NCBI RefSeq assembly: GCF_008123425.1
Contig: NZ_VSSS01000068.1
Coordinates: 1 to 64,000 of the forward strand
Direction of reading: 5' to 3'
Origin: Bradyrhizobium rifense
GTDB taxonomy: Bacteria > Pseudomonadota > Alphaproteobacteria > Rhizobiales > Xanthobacteraceae
Length of the DNA: 64,000 nucleotides
Below the pieces are notes generated by a model. That model worked only from the letters and a program-made list of their open reading frames with translations. It was not told the origin of the DNA and did no database searches. Shown here piece by piece: positions 51,052 through 59,842 of the stretch. Made by a program: the position numbers and the translations under genes. Each line of letters starts with the position of its first letter. Within the stretch, counting starts at the first letter, position 1.

Positions 51052-52284
51052 GTGCCGTGGAGACGGGCGGCCGACAAGATCATGTTCGAAGGACACGATC
51101 CCTATCTCGTCGCGCTCTCTGTGGCGATCGCGAGTCTGGGTGGCTATACCGGCTTTGCGCTTGCTGCTCGCATCCGCAACACGCCCGGCGTCAGCAACCG
51201 CGTTCTGCTTGCGGGGGCGGCTGTGTTTCTTGCCGTCGGCATCTGGACCATGCATTTCGTCGGCATGCTGGCCGCGCCGCTGCCGCCGGACACGGTCTAT
51301 CTCGTTCTTCCCACCATCATCTCGTTCCTGATCTGCGCGCTGGTGGTCGGCATCTCGCTTTTCTTTGTCTCGATCGGCGAGCCGAGCTTGAAGCGCGTGG
51401 CGTCGTCGGCGGTGCTGCTCGGCGCGGGCATTGCGAGCATGCATTATGTCGGGATCCACGGGCTGGCTGGCCCGTTCGGCATCGTGCACGACCCGATCAT
51501 GGTCCTTCTGTCGGTCGTCGTGGCCATCGTCACGGCCTATGGCGGCCTGCGCGCTTTCCTGGCGCAGCAGGAGGGCGTTCGGCTGATCGTCAGCTCGATT
51601 GTTTTTGGTATGGCCGTCTCCGGCATGCATTACACCGCGATGCTGGGCATGCATTTCGAGCCGCTGACCGGCGCGGCGCATCACCATGCCGGCGGCGGCC
51701 TTGCCGCGTCGCAACAAATCCTGTCGATCATCGTCGCGGTGCTGTGCTTCGTCATTGCTGCCGGCTTCTTGCTGTCGCTCGTGCCCGATCAACGCCGACA
51801 GGCTTCGGCTCCTGTTGCCGTTGATCCGGTTGCTCCGTCGGTCGCGCCGGCCGTGGTCGAACCGGTTGCCGTATCCGCCGCCCCTCCGCGGCCAATGGCG
51901 CCGCTCGGCGGCCTCGGTCAGCCGCCGCGCGCGCCGGTTCCCCGGCTGCCGGTCGAAAGCTCCGACGGGACGCATTTCATTGAAACGGCGAACGTCCGCA
52001 GCGTGCGCGCCGATGCGCATTACACCCGCGTCCATGACGGCACGCGGGAGCGGATGTGCCCCTGGTCGATCTCGGAGGCCGAGGCCCAGCTCGATCCCTC
52101 GCTGTTCCTGCGGGTGCACCGCAGCCACATCGTCGCCATTCCCCATGTCGCGCTGGTCCGCAAAGAGGGCGACGGCGCCGTGCTCGAGCTCGACGGCCCC
52201 TCGCCGCACCGGGTGCCGGTGAGTCGGGCCAAGATCGCCGAGGTGAAGGCGAGGTTGGGGCTGGTGAACCGGCGGCAGGCGTAG
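51052..52284 (+). CDS. membrane regulator with MHYT sensor and LytTR DNA-binding domain (CoxC/CoxH-like)
   Basis: A 410-residue protein. About seven transmembrane segments carry three MHYT-type motifs (WTMHFVGM, ASMHYVGI and SGMHYTAM), thought to bind a metal and sense CO, oxygen or NO. A Pro/Ala/Val-rich linker leads to a C-terminal LytTR domain (GTHFIETANVRSVRADAHYTRVHDG...LFLRVHRSHIVAIPHV). This architecture is that of CoxC and CoxH from the O. carboxidovorans cox cluster. The GTG at 51052 has GGGAGGAGG upstream; an ATG at 51082 is the alternative. The cox structural genes follow on the same strand, so it is likely their regulator. Confidence 0.85.
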   Translation: MPWRRAADKIMFEGHDPYLVALSVAIASLGGYTGFALAARIRNTPGVSNRVLLAGAAVFLAVGIWTMHFVGMLAAPLPPDTVYLVLPTIISFLICALVVGISLFFVSIGEPSLKRVASSAVLLGAGIASMHYVGIHGLAGPFGIVHDPIMVLLSVVVAIVTAYGGLRAFLAQQEGVRLIVSSIVFGMAVSGMHYTAMLGMHFEPLTGAAHHHAGGGLAASQQILSIIVAVLCFVIAAGFLLSLVPDQRRQASAPVAVDPVAPSVAPAVVEPVAVSAAPPRPMAPLGGLGQPPRAPVPRLPVESSDGTHFIETANVRSVRADAHYTRVHDGTRERMCPWSISEAEAQLDPSLFLRVHRSHIVAIPHVALVRKEGDGAVLELDGPSPHRVPVSRAKIAEVKARLGLVNRRQA

Positions 52285-52310
52285 GGGTCTAGCCGCGCGG
52301 GAAGTGCGCG

Positions 52311-52478
52311 CCCTCTCCCGCTTGCGGGAGAGGGTTGGGGAGAGGTATCTCCGCAGAGAGACTCCCGGAGAGGAGAGAGCCCCCACCCGGCGCTTCGCCA
52401 TAGCCGAGGCTTCGCCCCGGCGTCTCTTAAGAGCCGGCCGCTGTGGGCGGCCTATGCCTCCCCCGCAAGCGGGGGAGG
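52311..52478. repeat. pair of dispersed palindromes between regulator and coxM
   Basis: The hairpin CCCTCTCCCG...CGGGAGAGGG (52311-52334) and the hairpin CCTCCCCCGC...GCGGGGGAGG (52457-52478) flank a G/C-rich segment. They are related to the repeats at 41446 and 45700. They may separate transcription of the regulator from that of the cox operon. Confidence 0.65.
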
Positions 52479-52516
52479 TTGCACCGAGATCGCGGCTCAT
52501 ACGTCGCCACACCTGA

Positions 52517-52550
52517 CGCAATTCGTGCGCTTCCACCCGCAACTCGTGCG
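52517..52550 (+). promoter_or_regulatory. candidate LytTR operator: direct repeat with 21-bp period
   Basis: CGCAATTCGTGCG (52517-52529) and CGCAACTCGTGCG (52538-52550) differ at one base and start 21 bases apart, on the same face of the helix. LytTR proteins bind paired direct repeats with this spacing. A degenerate third copy, TTCCGTGC, is at 52561-52568. They lie between a LytTR gene and coxM, about 105 bases before the coxM start. Confidence 0.55.
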
Positions 52551-52654
52551 AAATCCGCTGTTCCGTGCCCCAGCGATTGCGGCTTGCCCGGTGCGGAGTG
52601 ACCGTCCCCTCCAACGTCCGCGCCGTCACGCGCAAGGACGACGAGGAGGAGATG

Positions 52655-53518
52655 ATGATCCCGGGCTCATTCAACTATCACCGGCCGGCGAGTGTCGCCG
52701 ATGCCGTCAAACTCTTGGTGGACCTCGGCGAGGATGCGCGGCCACTGGCCGGCGGGCACAGCCTGGTGCCGATGATGAAGCTTCGGCTCGCCACCCCCGC
52801 CCATCTGATCGATCTGCATGGCATCGCCGCCCTGAAGGGCATCAGCCGTAACGGCAACAACCTCGTTATCGGCGCGATGACCACCCAGCACGAGCTGCTG
52901 GCCTCCGACGAGGTCGCAAAGTCGATGCCGATCCTGCACGAGGCGGCGCTGCTGATCGCCGATCCGCAGGTGCGCTACCGCGGCACGATCGGCGGCAATG
53001 TCGCCAATGGCGATCCCGGCAACGACATGCCGGCGCTGATGATGACGCTGGGCGCGAGCTACCGCCTCGAAGGTGCGGGCGGAGCCCGTGACATCGCCGC
53101 CGCCGACTTCTACCAGGGCGCCTATTTCACCGCGCTCGAGCCCGGCGAGATCCTGACCTCGATCTCGGTCCCCGTGCCGGCGGCCGGTCACGGCTACGCC
53201 TACGAAAAGCTCAAGCGCAAGGTTGGCGACTACGCCACCGCGGCTGCGGCCGTCGTGCTCACCATGTCCGGCGGCAAAGTCGCGACCTGCGCGATTGGCC
53301 TCACCAATGTTCACGAGACGCCGCTGCTCGCCGCTGACGCGGCCAAGGCCGTGATCGGAACCAGCCTCGATGCGGCCACGCTGAAGAAGGCGGCCGCCGC
53401 GGCCTCGGCGATCATGGCGCCGGCTGCGGATGCGCGCGGTCCGGTCGAATACCGAAAACATGTCGGCGGCATCATGGTGACGCGGGCGCTGCAACGCGCA
53501 GCTAGCCGAGCGAAGTAA
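52655..53518 (+). CDS. coxM: carbon-monoxide dehydrogenase, medium (FAD) subunit
   Basis: A 287-residue protein. It opens MIPGSFNYHRPASVADAVKLL like CoxM of O. carboxidovorans (288 residues). FAD-binding signatures are AGGHSLVPMMKLRLATP and GTIGGNVANGDPGNDMPA. It passes electrons from the iron-sulfur clusters of CoxS to the respiratory quinone pool. The ATG at 52655 is chosen, as GGAGGAG lies just before; the adjacent ATG at 52652 is too close to it. It is the first gene of the cox operon. Confidence 0.95.
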   Translation: MIPGSFNYHRPASVADAVKLLVDLGEDARPLAGGHSLVPMMKLRLATPAHLIDLHGIAALKGISRNGNNLVIGAMTTQHELLASDEVAKSMPILHEAALLIADPQVRYRGTIGGNVANGDPGNDMPALMMTLGASYRLEGAGGARDIAAADFYQGAYFTALEPGEILTSISVPVPAAGHGYAYEKLKRKVGDYATAAAAVVLTMSGGKVATCAIGLTNVHETPLLAADAAKAVIGTSLDAATLKKAAAAASAIMAPAADARGPVEYRKHVGGIMVTRALQRAASRAK

Positions 53519-53531
53519 GGGGAGGGGACCA

Positions 53532-54032
53532 ATGGCCAAAACACACGTGACCATGAAGGTGAACGGCGCGGAGGTCGAAGGCCTCGTCGAGCCGCGCACG
53601 CTGCTGGTGCACTTCATCCGCGAAAATCTGCAGCTGACCGGTACCCATATCGGCTGCGAGACCACCCATTGCGGCGCCTGCACCGTCGATATCGACGGCA
53701 TGTCGGTAAAGTCCTGCACCATGTTCGCAGTGCAGGCCCAGGGAAGCGACATCACCACGATCGAAGGCATGGCCAATGCCGACGGCACGCTGTCGGCGCT
53801 GCAGGAAGGTTTTCGCATGATGCACGGCCTGCAATGCGGCTTCTGCACGCCCGGCATGATTGTCCGCGCGCATCGCCTCTTGAAGGAAAATCCCTCGCCG
53901 AGCGAACCGGAAATCCGGATGGGCATCTCCGGCAACATCTGCCGCTGCACCGGCTACCAGAACATCGTCAAGGCCATTCAATACGCGAGCGCCAAGATCA
54001 ACGGCGTGGAATTCCAGGAGGCTGCGGAATGA
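53532..54032 (+). CDS. coxS: carbon-monoxide dehydrogenase, small (2Fe-2S) subunit
   Basis: A 166-residue protein, the same length as O. carboxidovorans CoxS. The plant-type cluster Cys are 42, 47, 50 and 62 (GCETTHCGAC...SC); the second cluster Cys are 102, 105, 137 and 139 (QCGFC...ICRC). It carries electrons from the Mo-Cu site to FAD. It starts 13 bases after coxM, with GGGGAGG upstream, and overlaps coxL by ATGA. Confidence 0.97.
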   Translation: MAKTHVTMKVNGAEVEGLVEPRTLLVHFIRENLQLTGTHIGCETTHCGACTVDIDGMSVKSCTMFAVQAQGSDITTIEGMANADGTLSALQEGFRMMHGLQCGFCTPGMIVRAHRLLKENPSPSEPEIRMGISGNICRCTGYQNIVKAIQYASAKINGVEFQEAAE

Positions 54033-56449
54033 ACGACCTCACTCCCACGCGGGAACAACGCACCGCCGCACTCGAAGGCATGGGCTGCAAGCGCAAGCGC
54101 GTCGAGGACATCCGCTTCACCCAAGGCAGGGGAAATTACGTCGACGACGTCAAGCTGCCCGGCATGCTGCATGGCGACTTCGTCCGCTCGCCGCATCCGC
54201 ATGCGCGCGTCAAGAAGATCGACGACAGCGCAGCGCTGAAGGTCCCCGGCGTGCTCGCAGTCATCACCGCCGAGACGCTGAAGACCGTCAACCTCGCCTG
54301 GATGCCGACCTTGGCCGGCGACGTGCAAATGGTTCTGGCCGACGGCAAGGTTCTGTTCCAGAACCAGGAGGTCGCCTTCGTCGTCGCCACCGACCGCTAT
54401 GCGGCCGATGACGGCATCAACGCTGTGATCGTCGAATACGAGCCGCTGCCGCCATTGGTCGATCCTTTCAAAGCGATGAATGCGGATTCGCCGGTGCTGC
54501 GCGAGGACCTCGTCGGCAAGATGTCCGGCGCGCATGGTCCGCGCAAGCACGACAACCACATTTTTGAGTGGACCGTCGGCGACAAGGAGCTGACCGACGC
54601 GGCCTTCAACAAGGCCGAGGTCAAGATCAAGGAGCTGATCTCCTATCACCGCACCCATCCGTCGCCGCTGGAGACCTGCCAGTGCGTCTGCTCTTTCGAC
54701 AAGATCAAGGGCGAGCTGACCATCTATGGCACGTTCCAGGCCCCGCACGTGATCCGCACGGTCGTCGCGCTGATCGCAAAGCTGCCGGAGCACAAGATCC
54801 ATGTGATCGCCCCCGACATCGGCGGCGGTTTCGGCAACAAGGTCGGCGCCTATCCCGGCTATATCTGTGCGGCCGTGGCCTCCATCGTCACCGGCAAGCC
54901 GGTGAAATGGGTCGAGGACCGCATCGAGAATCTGACCGCGACCTCGTTTGCGCGCGACTATCACATGACCACCGAGATCGCCGCGACGAAAGAAGGCAAG
55001 GTCACGGGTCTGCGCGTGCACGTGCTCGCCGATCACGGCGCATTCGATGCCTGCGCCGATCCGTCGAAATGGCCGGCCGGCTTCTTCAACATCGTCACCG
55101 GCTCCTATGACTTCCCGACCGCGCATCTGGCTGTCGACGGCGTCTACACCAACAAGGCGCCCGGTGGCGTCGCCTACCGTTGCTCGTTCCGCGTCACGGA
55201 GGCGGCCTACTGCATCGAGCGCGCCATGGATATTTTGGCGCAGAAGCTCAACATGGATCCGGCTGAGCTGCGGCTGAAGAACTTCATCAAGCCGGAGCAG
55301 TTTCCGTATCACTCGGCGCTGGGCTGGGAATACGATTCCGGCGACTACCACACCGCCATGCGCAAGATGATGGAGGCCACAGGTTACGCTGCACTCCGCA
55401 AGGAGCAGGCGGAGAAGCGGGCCGCGTTCGCCCGTGGCGAGACCCGCGACATCATGGGCCTCGGCATCTCCTTCTTCACCGAGATCGTCGGCGCCGGCCC
55501 CTCGAAGAATTGCGACATTCTCGGCATTGCCATGTTCGACTCCTGCGAGATCCGCATGCACCCGACCGGAGCCGGCATCGCGCGGGTCGGGTCCAAGAGC
55601 CAGGGCCAGGGCCACGAGACCACCTGGGCCCAGATCATCGCCACCGAAATCGGCATTCCCGCCGACAACATCATGGTCGAGGAGGGCAACACCGACACCG
55701 CGCCTTACGGGCTCGGCACCTACGGGTCGCGCTCGACGCCGGTCGCCGGTGCCGCAATCGCGATGGCTGCGCGAAAGATCAAGGCCAAGGCGCAGATGAT
55801 CGCCGCCTACAAGCTCGAGGTCCACGAGGACGATCTCGAATTCGACATCGACGGTTTCCGGGTCAGGGGCCTGCAGGAGAAATTCATGTCGATGAAGGAT
55901 ATCTGCTGGGCGGCGTACAATTCCGTGCCGCCGGGCATGGAGCCGGGGCTGGAAGCGGTGAGCTACTACGACCCGCCCAACATGACCTATCCGTTCGGGG
56001 CCTATCTCTGCGTGATGGACATCGACGTTGACACCGGCGTGTACAAGGTCCGGCGTTTCTACGCGCTCGACGACTGCGGCACGCGCATCAACCCGATGAT
56101 CATCGAGGGCCAGGTGCATGGCGGTCTCACCGAAGCCTTCGCGATCGCGATGGGCCAGGAGATCCGCTACGACGAGGTCGGCAATGTTGTCACCGGCTCG
56201 TTCATGGACTTCTTCATGCCGACCGCGGTCGAGACGCCGCATTGGGAGACCGATTTCACCGTCACCCCGTCGCCGCATCATCCGATCGGCGCCAAGGGCG
56301 TCGGCGAAAGCCCGAATGTCGGCGGCGTGCCGGCCTTCTCCAACGCCGTCAACGACGCGTTCTCGTTCCTGGGCGCGACGCACATCCAGATGCCCCACGA
56401 CTTCTGGCGCAACTGGAAGGCGGCGAAGGACCTGGGCGCGGTGGCCTAG
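54029..56449 (+). CDS. coxL: carbon-monoxide dehydrogenase, large (Mo-Cu) subunit, form I
   Basis: An 806-residue protein. The active-site loop reads GGVAYRCSFR, the form I signature AYxCSFR. Cys385 matches the copper-binding Cys388 of O. carboxidovorans. Glu760 in KGVGESPNVGG matches Glu763, the base next to molybdenum; both offsets are three, so the alignment is even. Molybdopterin-cytosine-dinucleotide binding segments are seen (GSKSQGQGHETTWAQI-like VGSKSQGQGHETTW, and TYGSRSTPVAG). It oxidises CO with water to CO2, protons and electrons at the inner face of the membrane. The start overlaps coxS (ATGA). Confidence 0.97.
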   Translation: MNDLTPTREQRTAALEGMGCKRKRVEDIRFTQGRGNYVDDVKLPGMLHGDFVRSPHPHARVKKIDDSAALKVPGVLAVITAETLKTVNLAWMPTLAGDVQMVLADGKVLFQNQEVAFVVATDRYAADDGINAVIVEYEPLPPLVDPFKAMNADSPVLREDLVGKMSGAHGPRKHDNHIFEWTVGDKELTDAAFNKAEVKIKELISYHRTHPSPLETCQCVCSFDKIKGELTIYGTFQAPHVIRTVVALIAKLPEHKIHVIAPDIGGGFGNKVGAYPGYICAAVASIVTGKPVKWVEDRIENLTATSFARDYHMTTEIAATKEGKVTGLRVHVLADHGAFDACADPSKWPAGFFNIVTGSYDFPTAHLAVDGVYTNKAPGGVAYRCSFRVTEAAYCIERAMDILAQKLNMDPAELRLKNFIKPEQFPYHSALGWEYDSGDYHTAMRKMMEATGYAALRKEQAEKRAAFARGETRDIMGLGISFFTEIVGAGPSKNCDILGIAMFDSCEIRMHPTGAGIARVGSKSQGQGHETTWAQIIATEIGIPADNIMVEEGNTDTAPYGLGTYGSRSTPVAGAAIAMAARKIKAKAQMIAAYKLEVHEDDLEFDIDGFRVRGLQEKFMSMKDICWAAYNSVPPGMEPGLEAVSYYDPPNMTYPFGAYLCVMDIDVDTGVYKVRRFYALDDCGTRINPMIIEGQVHGGLTEAFAIAMGQEIRYDEVGNVVTGSFMDFFMPTAVETPHWETDFTVTPSPHHPIGAKGVGESPNVGGVPAFSNAVNDAFSFLGATHIQMPHDFWRNWKAAKDLGAVA

Positions 56450-56451
56450 CC

Positions 56452-57318
56452 ATGAAAGGCCGTGACGAGATCGCGCAAGCGCTGGCTGCATCGGGTTACA
56501 TCGCCGATACGGACCTCGCGACCGCGGTCTCGCTGATGCAATTGTTGCGGCGTCCGCTGTTGCTCGAGGGCGAGGCGGGCGTCGGCAAGACCGAGGTGGC
56601 GAAGGCGCTCGCCAAGGTGCATGCGACCGAGCTGATCCGGTTGCAATGCTATGAAGGGCTCGACCAGTCCGCCGCGCTTTACGAGTGGAACTACCAGCGC
56701 CAGTTGCTGGTGATCCAGGCTCATCGCGGCACCGACAGCATCGAGGACCAGGTGTTCTCGGAGAAATATCTGCTCGAGCGTCCCTTGCTCGCCGCGATCC
56801 GCCGCCCAAATGCGCCGGTGCTGCTGATCGACGAGATCGACCGCGCCGACGACGAGTTCGAGGCGTTCCTGCTGGAGCTGCTGTCCGATTTCCAGGTCTC
56901 GATCCCCGAGCTCGGCACCATTCCCGCCATTACCATCCCGCACGTCGTGCTGACGTCGAACGGCACGCGCGAGCTCTCCGACGCGTTGCGCCGGCGCTGC
57001 CTCTATCATTATGTCGACTATCCCGACGTCGATCGGGAAACCCGCATCATCCTGGCGCGCGTCGCGGGCGCGAGCCCGTCGTTGTCGCTCCAGATCGCGC
57101 GCATGGTCGAAGGCGTACGCAAGGAGGAGCTGCGCAAGGTGCCGGGCGTCGCAGAGACGCTGGACTGGGCTGCGGCGCTGGTCGGTCTCGACGTCCGCGA
57201 TCTCCACGACGCGCCCGAGACCGTGCATGAGACGCTGGTCTGCCTGCTGAAGACCCACGAGGACCGCGCCCGTGTCACGCCCGAGGTGACGCAGCGCCTG
57301 CTGGGGAGGGTCGCATGA
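56452..57318 (+). CDS. coxD: CoxD, MoxR-type AAA+ ATPase for CO dehydrogenase maturation
   Basis: A 288-residue ATPase. Walker A is GEAGVGKT (40-47), Walker B is VLLIDEIDRAD (123-133), with sensor SNGTREL and arginine finger region DALRRRCLY. In O. carboxidovorans CoxD is needed to put sulfur and copper into the active site. It starts two bases after coxL and overlaps coxE (ATGA). It acts with the VWA protein CoxE. Confidence 0.94.
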   Translation: MKGRDEIAQALAASGYIADTDLATAVSLMQLLRRPLLLEGEAGVGKTEVAKALAKVHATELIRLQCYEGLDQSAALYEWNYQRQLLVIQAHRGTDSIEDQVFSEKYLLERPLLAAIRRPNAPVLLIDEIDRADDEFEAFLLELLSDFQVSIPELGTIPAITIPHVVLTSNGTRELSDALRRRCLYHYVDYPDVDRETRIILARVAGASPSLSLQIARMVEGVRKEELRKVPGVAETLDWAAALVGLDVRDLHDAPETVHETLVCLLKTHEDRARVTPEVTQRLLGRVA

Positions 57319-58523
57319 GCTGCTGCGGCTCCAGCCCTGGTTACGACGATCTCAACGAGGTCTCCCGCCTCGTCTCCGCGAAGCTTGCCGCTTTCCTGCG
57401 CACCTTGCGCGATGCCGGCTTCCGCGTTGGGCTCGCCGAAGGGCAGGATGCGGCGACGCTGATGTCGGCGGGCTATGCGGCGCGACCGGGCCTGCTGCGC
57501 GCCGCGTTCAAGCATCTGTTTTCGGCGCGCAAATCCGACTGGGACAAGTTCGACGGGCTGTTCGATGCGTTCTGGCTGGGCAAGCGCGTGCGCTCGCGCT
57601 CTCGCACGATTGGCTCGGTGCCCGGCGCCAGCAATCCATCGCTGAAGAGTTTGCAGGATACGGCCGCCGAGCAGGGCAGCAGCCAATCCGTCACCGATCA
57701 GCTTCCGTCCTCCGATGGCGCACCGGAAGGCCGTTCCGGCGAGGGCCGCATGGAAGGCGCCTCGCGCGCGGAGAATCTTGCTGAAGTCGATTTCCGAAAG
57801 CTCAGCGATCCCGATCAGGTCGCACAGGCCCATGAAGCCGCGGCACAGCTCGCCAAGGCGATGCGTACGCGGCTGACCCGGCGCGATCTGGCGCGCCGGC
57901 GCGGCTATCGGCTCGATCTCCGCCGCACCATCCATCGCAACATCAGCCATGGCGGTGTGCCGATCGCGCTCGTGAAACGCCAGCGCAAGGACAAGCCGCT
58001 GCGGCTCGTCGTGCTGCTCGATGCCTCCGGCTCGATGAGTATGTACACCTCCGTGTTCCTGCGCTTCATCCATGGCGTGCTCGACCAGTTTCGCGAGGCC
58101 GAGGCGTTTTTGTTTCACACGCGCCTCGCCTACGTCTCCGATGCGATGAAGGAGAGGGACGCCGGCCGTGCGCTCGACCGGCTCTCGATCATGGCGCAGG
58201 GCGCGGGCGGCGGCACGAAAATCGGTGAGTCCTTACAAACCTTCAACCGCTGGCATGCCGCGCGAGTCATTCATTCGCGCAGCTGCGTGATGATCGTGTC
58301 CGACGGTTACGAAACTGGTGACGCCGCATTGCTCGGCCGCGAAATGGCGGCGCTGCATCGCCGCTGCCGCCGCATCGTCTGGCTCAATCCGATGATGGCG
58401 TGGGAGGGCTATACGCCGGAGGCGCGGGGTATAAGAGCGGCGCTGCCGCATGTCGATCTCTATGCGCCCGCGAATTCGCTGCAAAGCCTGCGTGCGCTCG
58501 AACCCTATCTGGCCAGGCTCTGA
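57315..58523 (+). CDS. coxE: CoxE, von Willebrand factor A protein for CO dehydrogenase maturation
   Basis: A 402-residue protein. The N-terminal helical part (KLAAFLRTLRDAGFRVGLAEGQDA) is followed by a VWA domain whose metal site DASGSMS starts at residue 236. GGGTKIGESLQTFNRWHA holds the Thr of the MIDAS, and IVSDGYETGD the last Asp. It is the partner of the CoxD ATPase. The frame starts in the coxD stop (ATGA). Confidence 0.94.
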   Translation: MSCCGSSPGYDDLNEVSRLVSAKLAAFLRTLRDAGFRVGLAEGQDAATLMSAGYAARPGLLRAAFKHLFSARKSDWDKFDGLFDAFWLGKRVRSRSRTIGSVPGASNPSLKSLQDTAAEQGSSQSVTDQLPSSDGAPEGRSGEGRMEGASRAENLAEVDFRKLSDPDQVAQAHEAAAQLAKAMRTRLTRRDLARRRGYRLDLRRTIHRNISHGGVPIALVKRQRKDKPLRLVVLLDASGSMSMYTSVFLRFIHGVLDQFREAEAFLFHTRLAYVSDAMKERDAGRALDRLSIMAQGAGGGTKIGESLQTFNRWHAARVIHSRSCVMIVSDGYETGDAALLGREMAALHRRCRRIVWLNPMMAWEGYTPEARGIRAALPHVDLYAPANSLQSLRALEPYLARL

Positions 58524-58534
58524 GGGATGTTGCG

Positions 58535-59374
58535 ATGACCGCTCATGTCGAGGTGCTGGATCTCGTGGCGCAGATGAAGGCCGCCGAGCGCGCCTTCGTG
58601 CTCGCGACGGTGGTGCGGACGGTGTCGGTGACCGCGGCGAAGGCTGGCGCCAAGGCGATCATCGCGGCCGACGGCACCATCGTCGCGGGTTGGATCGGCG
58701 GCGGCTGCGCCAAAGGCGCGGTGCTGAAGGCGGCGCGCGAGGCGCTCGCCGACGGCGAGCCGCGCATGGTCTCGGTGCAGCCGGAAAACCTGCTGGCCGA
58801 GCTCGGCGTCAGCGCGGGCGAGAGCCGCGACGGTGTTCGCTTCGCCAGCAACATGTGCCCAAGCAAGGGCACCATGGACATTTTTGTCGAGCCGGTGCTG
58901 CCGCATCCCTCGCTGGTCATTCTCGGCGCAAGCCCGGTGGCGCTGTCGCTCGCCGCGCAGGCGCGCGTGCTCGGCTATTACGTCACGCTCGCCGCGCCTG
59001 CCGCCGATCTCACCGCGCAGCCGGATGCCGATGCGATCATCGACGGCTACCAGCTCGGCGAGCTGAACGACGCCAAACGCTTCGTCGTGGTCTCGACACA
59101 AGGCAAGGGCGACGAGGCCGCCTTGCGCGCGGCGATCGCGACCAAGGCCTGTTATCACGCCTTCGTCGGCAGCCGTCGCAAGATGGCAGCGCTGCGCGCA
59201 AAGCTCCTCGCGGAGGGCGCCAGTACTGCGGCGATCGATGATTTCAAGGCACCGGCCGGGCTCGATCTCGGCGCCATCACGCCCGAGGAGATCGCAATGT
59301 CGATCCTCGCCGAGATCACTGTGGAACGAAGGCACGGCCAGCGCGCCGCCAATCAATCAGCAAGCAGAGAGTGA
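58535..59374 (+). CDS. coxF: CoxF, XdhC-family molybdenum-cofactor maturation protein
   Basis: A 279-residue protein. The N-terminal XdhC domain has GTIVAGWIGGGCAKGAVLKAA, with Cys in GGC, and CPSKGTMDIFVEPV. The C-terminal Rossmann-like domain opens LVILGASPVALSLAAQAR and has FVGSRRKMAALRAKL. XdhC proteins bind and help sulfurate the cofactor before insertion. It starts 11 bases after coxE. Confidence 0.9.
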   Translation: MTAHVEVLDLVAQMKAAERAFVLATVVRTVSVTAAKAGAKAIIAADGTIVAGWIGGGCAKGAVLKAAREALADGEPRMVSVQPENLLAELGVSAGESRDGVRFASNMCPSKGTMDIFVEPVLPHPSLVILGASPVALSLAAQARVLGYYVTLAAPAADLTAQPDADAIIDGYQLGELNDAKRFVVVSTQGKGDEAALRAAIATKACYHAFVGSRRKMAALRAKLLAEGASTAAIDDFKAPAGLDLGAITPEEIAMSILAEITVERRHGQRAANQSASRE

Positions 59375-59380
59375 TCGATC

Positions 59381-59839
59381 ATGCAGATGAACGACAGCCA
59401 GCGTATACCGGCGTCACGCGAGCAGGTGTGGGCGGCGCTGAACGATCCCGCTGTGCTGAAGCACTGCATCCCCGGCTGCCAGTCGCTCGACGTGACCGCG
59501 CCGAACGAGATGACGGCGACGGTGGTCTTCAAGGTCGGCCCGGTAAAAGCGACATTCAGCGGCAAGGTGACGCTATCCGACTTCGATCCGCCCAACTCCT
59601 ACCGCATCTCGGGCGAGGGTTCCGGCGGCGTCGCCGGTTTTGCGAAAGGTGGCGCACTGGTGCGTCTGGAATCCGAAGGCGCCGATGTCACGGTGCTGCA
59701 TTACGAGGTCGACGCGCAGATCGGCGGCAAGCTCGCGCAGTTGGGTGCCCGGCTGATCAACTCGACCGCGACGAAGCTTGCCGGAGAGTTTTTCAAGTCG
59801 TTTGCGGACGTGGTGAGCGCGAAAGCAGAAGCGGGCTGA
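59381..59839 (+). CDS. coxG: CoxG, SRPBCC-fold protein
   Basis: A 152-residue START-like protein. It opens DSQRIPASREQVWAALNDPAVLKHCIPGCQSL, the CoxG signature, with FKVGPVKATFSGKV and LGARLINSTATKLAGEFFKSFA. It ends there, shorter by some 50 residues than CoxG of O. carboxidovorans, and lacks the C-terminal membrane-anchoring tail. In mycobacteria CoxG has been reported to bind quinone and help CO dehydrogenase reduce it. It is the last cox gene here; coxB, H, I and K are not in the window. Confidence 0.9.
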   Translation: MQMNDSQRIPASREQVWAALNDPAVLKHCIPGCQSLDVTAPNEMTATVVFKVGPVKATFSGKVTLSDFDPPNSYRISGEGSGGVAGFAKGGALVRLESEGADVTVLHYEVDAQIGGKLAQLGARLINSTATKLAGEFFKSFADVVSAKAEAG

Positions 59840-59842
59840 AAC

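Noticed and set aside
53669..54028. An in-frame upstream extension of coxL through most of coxS
   Set aside because: The extension is coxS read in another frame; CoxL homologues begin near MNDLTPTREQ and the ATG at 54029 overlaps the coxS stop in the usual ATGA.
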